From assembly GCF_963665245.1 (NCBI RefSeq), contig NZ_OY762267.1:4312001-4376000 (forward strand): DNA of 64,000 nucleotides, written 5' to 3'. A program made the translations under genes and the position numbers. Position 1 is the first letter of the stretch. Every line of letters starts with the position of its first letter. Below the pieces are notes generated by a model. That model was given only the letters and a program-made list of their open reading frames with translations. It did not search any database and was not told the origin of the DNA. This document shows positions 1 through 7,721 of this stretch, piece after piece. The stretch is from an uncultured Paludibaculum sp. (lineage in GTDB: Bacteria > Acidobacteriota > Terriglobia > Bryobacterales > Bryobacteraceae).

Positions 1-128
1 GATGCGTCAGGCCGCAGATTGGCGAATTTCAATAGGACCGGCGCCACTGTATCCGCCTGGAGAACACCCAGGAACGGAAGGACAATCAGCACGGCTAGCT
101 TGTTGGAGGTCCGCAAAGTTGGAAACAT
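1..128 (-). CDS. Secreted protein, N-terminal part only
   Basis: An ATG at 128 opens a minus-strand frame that runs off the window edge after 42 codons. The N-terminus reads as a signal peptide: a short basic stretch (R6, K10), a hydrophobic core around residues 11-22, and a plausible cleavage site after VLQA. No family can be named from so little sequence. Support for it being real comes from the upstream two-part motif at 143-171, which has the same orientation and spacing as those in front of ten other genes here. A perfect 6-bp hairpin (129-144) lies just upstream of the start and overlaps the end of that motif by two bases. Confidence 0.5.
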   Translation of the reverse strand, partial: MFPTLRTSNKLAVLIVLPFLGVLQADTVAPVLLKFANLRPDA

Positions 129-142
129 CTGTCTGAAGAGAC

Positions 143-171
143 AGTGGCCAGCTCCAGGTGCCAGGTGATCA
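143..171 (-). promoter_or_regulatory. TGATCA/CCACT two-part motif
   Basis: On the minus strand TGATCAC is followed by CCACTG, with 18 nt between the TGATCA and the CC. It points towards the secreted-protein start at 128. It is one of eleven such sites in the first 25 kb and may be a -35/-10 pair for an alternative sigma factor or an operator (inference). Confidence 0.5.
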
Positions 172-232
172 ATGCTGCGAGAACCGGGCTGGATCGGCCG
201 CCGCTGGCCGCTTGCTATACTCACAAAAAGCA

Positions 233-799
233 TTGAGCACCAGCACCGACAACATCACCCAGTTGATGGAGGCCCTGCGGAAAGGCGATGGCCGCGCGGC
301 GGAGCGCTTGACGGAGATCTTTTACCCTGAGCTGAAACGCCTGGCCGCGGCCAAGCTGCGCGGGGAACGCAAGGATCATAGCTGGCAGCCGACCCTCCTG
401 GTGAATGAGCTGTACCTCCAGCTCATGAAAATCAAGTCCCTTCAGCCGTCCGAATTCGATCGCCAGGACGACCGCGCCGCCTTCCTGTCGCTGGCGGGCC
501 AGATCATGAAGCGGTTGCTCATCCATCACTCCAGGCCGCTGTCGGCCAAGGCGAAAAAAGTGCCCGTCTGGGACGACATGCAAATCACCGAGGACGACAG
601 CCTCCTCGAAGTGGAACGCATGTTGGTTCAGCTCGGGAACATCCGGCCCGTACTGCGGACTGTCGTCGAAATGAAGGTCTTTGAGGGCAAGACGTCGGAA
701 GAGATCGCGCAGGAGCTAGGCTGCTCCACCGTGACGATCCACCGCCACTGGCAGTTCGCCCGGCACTGGCTGCGGGATGCCTGGCCGGTCGATGAGTAG
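233..799 (+). CDS. ECF-type RNA polymerase sigma factor (PF07638-like)
   Basis: This is a small alternative sigma factor of the type common in Acidobacteria and Planctomycetes. The sigma2 region (FYPELKRLAAAKLR, then QPTLLVNELYLQL) and the C-terminal sigma4 helix-turn-helix (EIAQELGCSTVTIHRHWQFARHWL) are clear. The frame is open from 158, but a -10-like TATACT at 216-221 lies inside that extension, and the TTG at 233 gives the usual short N-terminus (STSTDNITQLMEAL), so I start there. An ATG at 158 is the alternative. No anti-sigma factor is adjacent. The nearest signalling genes are the two Ser/Thr kinases at 7.7 and 12.1 kb. It is a candidate, not a proven, reader of the TGATCA/CCACT motif. 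Confidence 0.88.
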   Translation: MSTSTDNITQLMEALRKGDGRAAERLTEIFYPELKRLAAAKLRGERKDHSWQPTLLVNELYLQLMKIKSLQPSEFDRQDDRAAFLSLAGQIMKRLLIHHSRPLSAKAKKVPVWDDMQITEDDSLLEVERMLVQLGNIRPVLRTVVEMKVFEGKTSEEIAQELGCSTVTIHRHWQFARHWLRDAWPVDE

Positions 800-810
800 A
801 TCGCGATCCC

Positions 811-1698
811 TCAGGAAAGTACCCCATCCGTTGCCTCCACCGCGGCGGGTATCCGCGCTTCTCCGAGTTGTTCCAGCAGGTTGATCTCAATCGTCCGTGA
901 GATGGCCAGCATCGGGGTGCCGTAAGCAGTGCTGTCGAACGGATCTTCCAGGTTCTTGCCGATCCGGTTCAGCGATAGGAATATGAACGTGACGACGCCG
1001 GTGAACACCGGGGTCATCAGGCCGACATCCTGCACGATGCTCAACGGCACAATCAGGCAGTAGAGATAGATGAAGATCTCCGGGAAGTAGTCATACTGCC
1101 GAGGCAGGGGCGTATTCTTGATCCGCTCGCAGCCGCCCAGCGTGCTGGTCAGGGCTCGCAGCGTCTGGTCGAGCAGGGTCAGGCGGAGCTCAGTGAGAGA
1201 CCCCGCGTCCGCCGCGGCGGTGATGCGGCGCTGCATGACCTGCAGCAGCGCGGAGGGTATGTTGCTCTGGGCCGTCACCGGCGGGATCTCCTCCGGGGCC
1301 AGGCGCCCGGGCAGCTCTATTGAAGGATCCTCGCCACGCAGGTGGCGCCGCAGCGCGTGCACAAATGCGATCTGGCTGAAGATCACTCGCTCGGCCACGC
1401 GGCGCTCCGGCGTGTAGGCCAGCACCTGGCGGGCGAGTGTGCGCGAGGAGTTCACCAGTTCACCCCATAGGATCCGCGCCTCCCACCAGCGCTGGTAGGC
1501 GGAGTTGGTGCGGAAGCCGAGGATCATCCCCAGGCCTGCGCCAATCAGGCTCACGGTGGTGGCGGGCGCCGCCGGAATCAGGAACCAGTGCAACTCCTGC
1601 GCCATGCTGATCAGCAGCGCGAATCCAATATCGAAGGCCAGGGGCTTGCGAATCTGCCACAGCACCTGGCTCCAGTCGAGCCGGTTCTGAACTAGCAT
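811..1698 (-). CDS. Bestrophin-family (UPF0187/YneE-like) ion channel
   Basis: A 295-residue membrane protein of the bacterial bestrophin family, which forms pentameric anion- or cation-selective channels in the inner membrane. The signature FRTNSAYQRWWEAR is near residue 62, after two N-terminal hydrophobic segments. A second pair of membrane segments lies around residues 205-245, and the conserved EDPFD acidic cluster is near residue 252. It is the last gene of a four-gene minus-strand run (MFP, RND pump, outer-membrane channel, this gene) with a gap of only 15 nt, so it is probably co-transcribed with the efflux system. Ion selectivity cannot be read from the sequence. Confidence 0.88.
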   Translation of the reverse strand: MLVQNRLDWSQVLWQIRKPLAFDIGFALLISMAQELHWFLIPAAPATTVSLIGAGLGMILGFRTNSAYQRWWEARILWGELVNSSRTLARQVLAYTPERRVAERVIFSQIAFVHALRRHLRGEDPSIELPGRLAPEEIPPVTAQSNIPSALLQVMQRRITAAADAGSLTELRLTLLDQTLRALTSTLGGCERIKNTPLPRQYDYFPEIFIYLYCLIVPLSIVQDVGLMTPVFTGVVTFIFLSLNRIGKNLEDPFDSTAYGTPMLAISRTIEINLLEQLGEARIPAAVEATDGVLS

Positions 1699-1713
1699 CG
1701 GAGATTCTCCGCC

Positions 1714-3147
1714 CTAGTGTCCGCTGGCAGCGGGCGGATTCGCCCACTCCTCGTCGTTGAGCTTCCAGCCGCCGCCCAGCGCCTTGTAAAGCTGGACGAT
1801 CACCACGCGGCGGTTGATCTCTGTCACTGCCTCGGCATTCTCGGCCGGAAACAGCTGCTGCTGGGCCTCCAGCACTTCGAAGTAGCTCGACCGGCCGGAG
1901 GCATAGCGCTTCAGCACGACATCAACGGACTCGCGGTAAGCCGCCACGGTGGCCAGTTGCTGCGTGCGGATCTGCTCGAACTTCTCACGCGAGGCAAGGG
2001 CGTCCGCGACATCCCGGAAGGCGCCCAGGACTGTCTGCTGATAGCCGAGGCGGGCCTGCTCCCAGGCCGCTACGGCCTCGCGTTTGCGTGCCTTGAGGGC
2101 GCCTCCCTGATACAGCGGGCCGGCCAGGTTCGAGGCGAAGCTGAAGGCGGGCGTCCGGCCGTCAACTATGTCGGAGAGCGGGGTGCTCAGCGCACCAATC
2201 AGCGCCGTCAGTCCAATGCGCGGGAAGTAGGCAGCCTGGGCCACGCCCACCTGCGCGTTCGTCTGGCGCACCAGTTGTTCGGCCGATCGCACATCCGGCC
2301 GCCGTTCCAGCAGGTCCGACGGCAATCCGGCCGGGATGGCAGGCGGCGGCTGGCGTTCCAGCAGTGAGCCATGCCGTTCGATCGGGCGTGGGTTGCGGCC
2401 CAGCAATACGCTGATCTGGTTCTCCTTCAGCAGGATCTGCCGCTCCAGTTCGGGGATGGTGGAGGCGGCGGCCGCGCGTGCTGCTTCGGCTCGCGAAGTA
2501 TCGAGACGAGAAGCGGCGCCCCCCTCCAGGCGGCGCTGGAACAGGCTTACCGTCGCGTCGAACGACTCAGTGGTCCGCCTGGCGATCTGCAGTTGGAGAT
2601 CGAGCCCGAGCAGTTCGAAATAGGCCTGCGCCGTCTCACTGGCCACCAGCAGCCGCACGCCGCGGCGCGCTTCTTCTGTCTGCAGGTAGGCGGCGAGGGC
2701 GGCTTCGTTGGAACGCCGGATGCGCCCCCACATGTCTGCCTCCCAGCTCACACGGCCCACGGCCGCAAACGCGCCGCGCACCACTCCGCCGTTCACCGTG
2801 GGGTTACCGGCAAACTCGTTGCGGCCCGTGCTGAGGGCCGATTCATAGCCCGCGGCCGGATAGAAGGCGGCGCGGGCCTCCGCGGCCATGGCGCGCGCCT
2901 GTTCGACCCGCCGCGTGGCGGTAAGCAGGTCGTAGTTGTTGGCCAGGGCCGTGCGCACCAGGTCCTGTAGAACCGGATCCGCATACACGCCCCACCAGGG
3001 CAGGTCCGCCAGCGAGTCCGCCTGCGGTGCCATCGTTTCGGCGCCGCGGAACTGCGCGGGCGTCTGGACACGGGGCCGGTGGTAGTTCGGCCCCACGACG
3101 CAGCCGGAAAGGGCGAGGATCAATGGGAACAGCGCGGCGAGGCGCAT
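1714..3147 (-). CDS. RND efflux outer-membrane lipoprotein (OprM/NodT family)
   Basis: This is the outer-membrane channel of a tripartite efflux pump. The protein starts MRLAALFPLILALSGC, a lipoprotein signal with a SGC lipobox, followed by VVGPNYHRP, the family's usual mature N-terminus. Two outer-membrane efflux domains follow, including the RRPDVRSAEQLVRQTNAQVGVA segment. The frame stays open upstream to 3333, but the ATG at 3147 is chosen because it gives the lipobox and overlaps the stop codon of the pump gene by one base (TGATG), typical of translational coupling. The length of 477 residues is normal for the family. Confidence 0.93.
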   Translation of the reverse strand: MRLAALFPLILALSGCVVGPNYHRPRVQTPAQFRGAETMAPQADSLADLPWWGVYADPVLQDLVRTALANNYDLLTATRRVEQARAMAAEARAAFYPAAGYESALSTGRNEFAGNPTVNGGVVRGAFAAVGRVSWEADMWGRIRRSNEAALAAYLQTEEARRGVRLLVASETAQAYFELLGLDLQLQIARRTTESFDATVSLFQRRLEGGAASRLDTSRAEAARAAAASTIPELERQILLKENQISVLLGRNPRPIERHGSLLERQPPPAIPAGLPSDLLERRPDVRSAEQLVRQTNAQVGVAQAAYFPRIGLTALIGALSTPLSDIVDGRTPAFSFASNLAGPLYQGGALKARKREAVAAWEQARLGYQQTVLGAFRDVADALASREKFEQIRTQQLATVAAYRESVDVVLKRYASGRSSYFEVLEAQQQLFPAENAEAVTEINRRVVIVQLYKALGGGWKLNDEEWANPPAASGH

Positions 3148-6100
3148 CAGACTTCTCCTTCTTCCGCGGTACGCAGGGGCAGTGCGGCGCGGTTGCCTGA
3201 GCCGAGCCGTTCCACCAGGTAGAACAGCGCGGGCACCAGGAATATCGCAATCGACGTGACGGCCAGCATGCCGCCGATGACCACGGTGCCGAGAATGCGC
3301 CGCGAGACCGCGCCGGCGCCGTCGGCGGTCCACAGTGGTACGCAGCCAAGGACAAAGGCAAACGATGTCATGAGAATCGGGCGCAGCCGCAGGCGGGCCG
3401 CCGAGATGGCCGCCTCGGCCGCGGACATTCCTTTGTCCACGCCCTCCTTGGCGAACTCGACGATGAGGATTGCATTCTTCGCGGCCAGCCCGATCAGCAT
3501 CACCAGGCCGATCTGCGCGTAGACGTCGTTCTCGAACGACAGGCTGGTGAAACGGCGCAGCATCAGGGCTGCGTACGCGCCAAAGACCGCGATGGGCGTG
3601 CTCAGCAGGACGCTGAACGGCAGCTTCCAGCTGTTGTAAAGCGCCGCCAGGATCAGGAAGACAAACAGCAGCGACAGCCCGAAGATCAGTGCCGGCGGGA
3701 CACCCTGCTCCGACTTCTTCTCCTGGTAAGACATGCCGAGATAGTCATAGCCCATCCCGCTCGGCATCGTCTCGGCGAAGACCTCTTCCAGCGCCTTCGT
3801 CGCCTGGGCCGAACTGTAGCCCTCCGCGGCGCTGCCGTTGATCTGCGCGCCCCGGTAGAGGTTGTAGCGCATCGTGAACTCGGGGCCTGTGGCCGGCCCG
3901 ATCGTGGTCAGCGCCGACAACGGCGCCATCGAGCCCGACGCGCCGCGGACATAGAACTGGCCGACATCTTCCGGCTTGGTCCGGTACTCGCCCTCGGCCT
4001 GCACATAAACCGGCCACTGGCGGCCGAACCGGTTGAAGTAGTTGACGAACGTACCGCCCATGAACGTCTGCACCGTCCGGTAGACGTCGTTCAGATTGAC
4101 GCCCTGCCGCAGCACCCGGTCCCGATCCACCTTCAGCGAGAGCTGGGGGACAGCGGGCAGGAAAGTGGTGAAGAGCCCGCTGAGCTCCGGCCTCTTGCGC
4201 GCCGCCTGCATGAACTTCGCGACGTTCGCGGCCAGGAAGTTGACGTCCTTGCCGGCGCGGTCTTCCAGCACGAAGGTGAACCCGCCGGAACTGCCCACGC
4301 CGGGGATGGCCGGTGGCGCGAAGGAGAACGCGACGCCTTCGGGCAGCGCGGCCAGCGACCGGTTGATATGCCCCTTGATGGCGCCGAACTGCTCCTCCGG
4401 CTTCACCCGGTCCTTCCAGTCCTTCAGGCTGACGTAGAAGAACGAGCTGTAGGAGTTGCTCACCTTGCTCAGCATGTTGTAGCCGATGACGCTCGTGACG
4501 TGCTCCACTCCGGGCGTCGTCTGGAGGATCCGCTCAATCTTCCCCGAGGCTTCCTGCGTGCGCTGCAGCGACGCCGCGTCGGGCAGTTGCAGGCCGACGA
4601 ACAGATAGCCCTGATCCTCTTCCGGCAGGAAGCCCGAGGGCACTTTTCGGCCCATCCACAGTCCGATGACCGTGAAGCCGGCCAGGATCAGGCACGTGGC
4701 CGCCGCCTTGCGCAGCAGCAGGCTGCAGCCGCGGACATAACGGCCGGTGAGCGCGTCGAAGGAGCGGTTGAATCGCAGGAAAAACCGCCCCATCGGTCCG
4801 CGCTGCTCCGTGCGCGGCCTGAGGAGCAGGGCCGACAGCGCGGGGCTAAGTGTTAATGCATTGAACGCCGAGATGACCACCGACACGGCGATGGTGACGG
4901 CGAACTGCTGATAAAGCCGCCCGGTGATCCCCGGGATGAATGCCGTGGGAATGAAGACCGCGGCCAGCACGATGGCGATACCCATCACCGGTCCGGCCAC
5001 TTCGCGCATCGCTTCCAGCGTGGCCGCCTTCGGGTCCAGGCCCTGGGCGATGTGGTGTTCCACCGCCTCCACCACGACGATGGCGTCGTCGACCACAAGT
5101 CCGATTGCCAGCACCAGGCCGAAAAGCGACAAGGTGTTGATGGAGAAGCCCAGCAGCGGGAAGAACAGAAAGACGCCCACCAGCGAGACCGGAACGGCCA
5201 GCAGCGGGATCAGCGTCGCGCGCCAGCTCTGCAGGAACAGGTAGACCACGAGGATGACCAGGATTAGGGCTTCCACCAGCGTCTCGACGATCTCGCGCAT
5301 GCCGTCCGTGACCGGCTTGGTGGAGTCCAGGGCGATCGTGTACTCGAGACCCGGCGGAAACGACTTCTTCGCCTCCTCCATCAACTGGCGTACACCCTTC
5401 GCCGTCTGCAGGGCGTTTGACCCAGGCGCCTGGTAGACCGCCACCACCGCCGAGGGCTTGCCGTCCGTTCTTCCGATGATGCTGTAGGTCTGCGCGCCCA
5501 GCTCCACCCGCGCCACGTCTTTCACACGCACCACTGAGCCGTCCTCATTGACGCGCACGGCGATCTCACCGAACTCCTCCGGCGTCGTCAGCCGTCCGTC
5601 CGTGCGGACGGTGTAGGTGAACTCCTGCCCCTTGGGCACCGGCTCGCCGCCAACCTGGCCTGCCGGGTTGACCGTGTTCTGCGTCTGGACCGAATTGACG
5701 ATCTCGGGGATCGTGATGCCCATCTTGGCCAGCTGGTCGGGCTTCACCCACAGGCGCATGGCGTACAGGCCCGCGCCGAACACCGAGAGGTTGCCTACGC
5801 CGGGCGTGCGCATCAGCTGGTCGTTCAGCTGGATCACCCCGTAGTTGGCCAGGAAGGCGGCGTCATAGCGGCCGTCCGGAGAGTACAGGTTGATCAGCAT
5901 CATCGGCGCCGATGTCGCTTTCTGCACCGTCACGCCCAGCGTGTTGACATCCATCGGCAGCTGTGAGGCCGCCTGCGCCTGCCTCATCTGCGCCAGAATC
6001 TGGTCTGTGTTCGGGCTGCTGCCCACGTCGAAGTTGACCGTGAGCTGCATTGTGCCGTTGCTGGCGTTCACCGAATACATGTACGCCATGCCGTCGACAC

Positions 6101-6311
6101 CGCTCATCTGCTGCTCGATCGGCGTGGCGACCGACTGCTCCATCGTGAGCGCGTCCGCGCCGTTGTAGTTGGCCTTCACCAGGATCTCCGGCGGGGCGAT
6201 GTCGGGAAACTGCGCCACGGGCAGGGTGACCGCCGCCAGTGTGCCGAGGATTACGAAGAAGATCGCCAGGACGCAGGCGACGACAGGATGGTCGATGAAG
6301 TATTTGTACAT
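3147..6311 (-). CDS. RND multidrug efflux pump, HAE1/AcrB family
   Basis: A 1054-residue inner-membrane proton/drug antiporter. It has the typical N-terminus (MYKYFIDHPVVACVLAI), the periplasmic loop that begins PVAQFPDIAPPEI, and the TM4 proton-relay motif GLVVDDAIVVVEAVEHH near residue 407, whose paired Asp residues are conserved. The second half repeats the pattern with GLAAKNAILIVEFA. The length matches full AcrB-type pumps. It lies 15 nt after the membrane-fusion protein and overlaps the outer-membrane channel, so the whole tripartite pump is encoded together. The substrate is unknown. Confidence 0.95.
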   Translation of the reverse strand: MYKYFIDHPVVACVLAIFFVILGTLAAVTLPVAQFPDIAPPEILVKANYNGADALTMEQSVATPIEQQMSGVDGMAYMYSVNASNGTMQLTVNFDVGSSPNTDQILAQMRQAQAASQLPMDVNTLGVTVQKATSAPMMLINLYSPDGRYDAAFLANYGVIQLNDQLMRTPGVGNLSVFGAGLYAMRLWVKPDQLAKMGITIPEIVNSVQTQNTVNPAGQVGGEPVPKGQEFTYTVRTDGRLTTPEEFGEIAVRVNEDGSVVRVKDVARVELGAQTYSIIGRTDGKPSAVVAVYQAPGSNALQTAKGVRQLMEEAKKSFPPGLEYTIALDSTKPVTDGMREIVETLVEALILVILVVYLFLQSWRATLIPLLAVPVSLVGVFLFFPLLGFSINTLSLFGLVLAIGLVVDDAIVVVEAVEHHIAQGLDPKAATLEAMREVAGPVMGIAIVLAAVFIPTAFIPGITGRLYQQFAVTIAVSVVISAFNALTLSPALSALLLRPRTEQRGPMGRFFLRFNRSFDALTGRYVRGCSLLLRKAAATCLILAGFTVIGLWMGRKVPSGFLPEEDQGYLFVGLQLPDAASLQRTQEASGKIERILQTTPGVEHVTSVIGYNMLSKVSNSYSSFFYVSLKDWKDRVKPEEQFGAIKGHINRSLAALPEGVAFSFAPPAIPGVGSSGGFTFVLEDRAGKDVNFLAANVAKFMQAARKRPELSGLFTTFLPAVPQLSLKVDRDRVLRQGVNLNDVYRTVQTFMGGTFVNYFNRFGRQWPVYVQAEGEYRTKPEDVGQFYVRGASGSMAPLSALTTIGPATGPEFTMRYNLYRGAQINGSAAEGYSSAQATKALEEVFAETMPSGMGYDYLGMSYQEKKSEQGVPPALIFGLSLLFVFLILAALYNSWKLPFSVLLSTPIAVFGAYAALMLRRFTSLSFENDVYAQIGLVMLIGLAAKNAILIVEFAKEGVDKGMSAAEAAISAARLRLRPILMTSFAFVLGCVPLWTADGAGAVSRRILGTVVIGGMLAVTSIAIFLVPALFYLVERLGSGNRAALPLRTAEEGEV

Positions 6312-6326
6312 GGCCGTTCTGCCCCC

Positions 6327-7601
6327 TTAGCGCGAGGCGCCCTCTGCCCGTGTCTCGAACGGTTTGGGTTGGACCTTCATGCCGTCGCGGATCTTCTGGA
6401 TCCCTTCGGCCACCACGCGGGCGCCGGGCTGCAGGCCTTCCTTGATGACCCGCAAGGGGCCCACGGCGGCGCCGAGCTTCACCGGGCGCAGTTGAATCGT
6501 GTTCTCCGGCGTTACCACGGCCACCAGGTAGGCGCCCTGGATCTCACTGATCGCCCGCTGCGGCACTGCCAGCGCCCCGTGGTCGACTCCGGCCACGGTC
6601 GAGATCCGCCCGAATCCTCCAGGCCGCAACTCCCCGCGCGGGTTCGGGAAAGCAACCTGCACGGCAATCGCCCCGGTCTTGATATCCACATTGCGGTCCA
6701 CTGCGTGCAGCTTGCCCTTTAGCGGGTAAGTGGAACCGTCGGTGAGTTGCAGGCTGAACTCCAACTCGCTGCTCCGCTTAGCCGCCTCACTGTCTTCCCG
6801 CAGGCGGCGGATGCCCAGGTACTCCTGTTCCGAGAACGTGAAACTGACCAGGATGGGATCCACCGTCGAGACGATGGTCAATGCCGGGCTCTGCGGCCCG
6901 ACAAGGTCGCCGATCTGGGCGGCGTTGATGCCCGCGATCCCGTCCACCGGCGAGAGTACCGTCGCAAACCCGAGATTGAGCTTGGCCGTCTCCAGCTTGG
7001 CCTGTGCCGCTTCTATCGCGGACTTGGCCTGGGTCACCGCTGCCTGGGCAGAGACCACCTGGGCCGCGGCCACCAGGTCCGCCTGGACCGCATCATCCAG
7101 CTCCTGGCGGCTGATCGCCTGCTCCGCGGCGAGCGGCCGGGCGCGGTTCAGGTCGAGCTTGGTCTTGCCGCGCTGCGCCTCGGCGTTCTGTACCTGGCCC
7201 TGTGCTTCCACCAGGTGCCCGCGCGCCTGTTCCACGTTGGCTTTCGCCTCGTTGACCGCCGCCTGCAGGGTTCGGGTGTCGATCTGGAATAGCGGCGTGC
7301 CCCGGCTCACCCGGTCGCCGTTGCGGTAGAGCTGCCGTACGAGGTAGCCCGTTACCTGGGGCCGCACCTGGGCGTTGACCAGCCCGTCCATCGTCGCTAC
7401 CCACTCCCGGACGTTGGGTACGTCCTGCTGCCGGACCTGGACCACCTCCACGGGGGGCGGCGGCATCGCGTGGGCCTGCTCCTTGCGTCCGCAGGCCGCC
7501 AGCGCCAGCGCGCCGCACGCCAGCGTGAGCAACGAGATTGCGAGCGCACCCTGGTGCGGGCTGCCCGTCGATATCGGATTCGTTCGGTGGGGTGTAGTCA
7601 A
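6327..7601 (-). CDS. RND efflux periplasmic adaptor (membrane-fusion lipoprotein)
   Basis: The adaptor bridges the pump and the outer-membrane channel. The signal peptide ends in a lipobox (LALAAC, Cys near residue 37). The family pattern follows: a lipoyl half-motif (AQVRPQVTGYLV), a long Ala/Gln/Glu-rich coiled-coil hairpin (residues about 120-215), and the second lipoyl and beta-barrel part (GFATVLSPVDGIAG). It is the first gene of the efflux operon. A TGATCA/CCCCA motif (7640-7668) sits about 60 nt upstream in the right orientation and is the likely promoter region for all four genes. Confidence 0.94.
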   Translation of the reverse strand: MTTPHRTNPISTGSPHQGALAISLLTLACGALALAACGRKEQAHAMPPPPVEVVQVRQQDVPNVREWVATMDGLVNAQVRPQVTGYLVRQLYRNGDRVSRGTPLFQIDTRTLQAAVNEAKANVEQARGHLVEAQGQVQNAEAQRGKTKLDLNRARPLAAEQAISRQELDDAVQADLVAAAQVVSAQAAVTQAKSAIEAAQAKLETAKLNLGFATVLSPVDGIAGINAAQIGDLVGPQSPALTIVSTVDPILVSFTFSEQEYLGIRRLREDSEAAKRSSELEFSLQLTDGSTYPLKGKLHAVDRNVDIKTGAIAVQVAFPNPRGELRPGGFGRISTVAGVDHGALAVPQRAISEIQGAYLVAVVTPENTIQLRPVKLGAAVGPLRVIKEGLQPGARVVAEGIQKIRDGMKVQPKPFETRAEGASR

Positions 7602-7639
7602 GCGGTGCTCCGTCTTCCTTGTCGGGGTTCCGATAGCAC

Positions 7640-7668
7640 TGGGGGGCGGAGGCGGGTAAAAGTGATCA
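7640..7668 (-). promoter_or_regulatory. TGATCA/CCCCA two-part motif upstream of the efflux operon
   Basis: Minus-strand TGATCACTTT is followed by CCCCAG, with 18 nt between TGATCA and CC. It lies in the 120-nt gap between the end of the kinase gene and the start of the adaptor gene, so it would drive the four-gene efflux/bestrophin operon. It belongs to the eleven-member motif set. Confidence 0.55.
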
Positions 7669-7721
7669 GCCGGACGCAGCTTTTCCGGCGGGAGCAGGCA
7701 GGGGCGAGGGAGCAGCCGGGA

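Noticed and set aside
166..171. The TGATCA at 166 as a promoter for the ECF sigma gene on the plus strand
   Set aside because: The plus-strand reading has no CC(A/C)C box at the right distance, whereas the minus-strand reading has a perfect one. The sigma gene has its own TATACT at 216.
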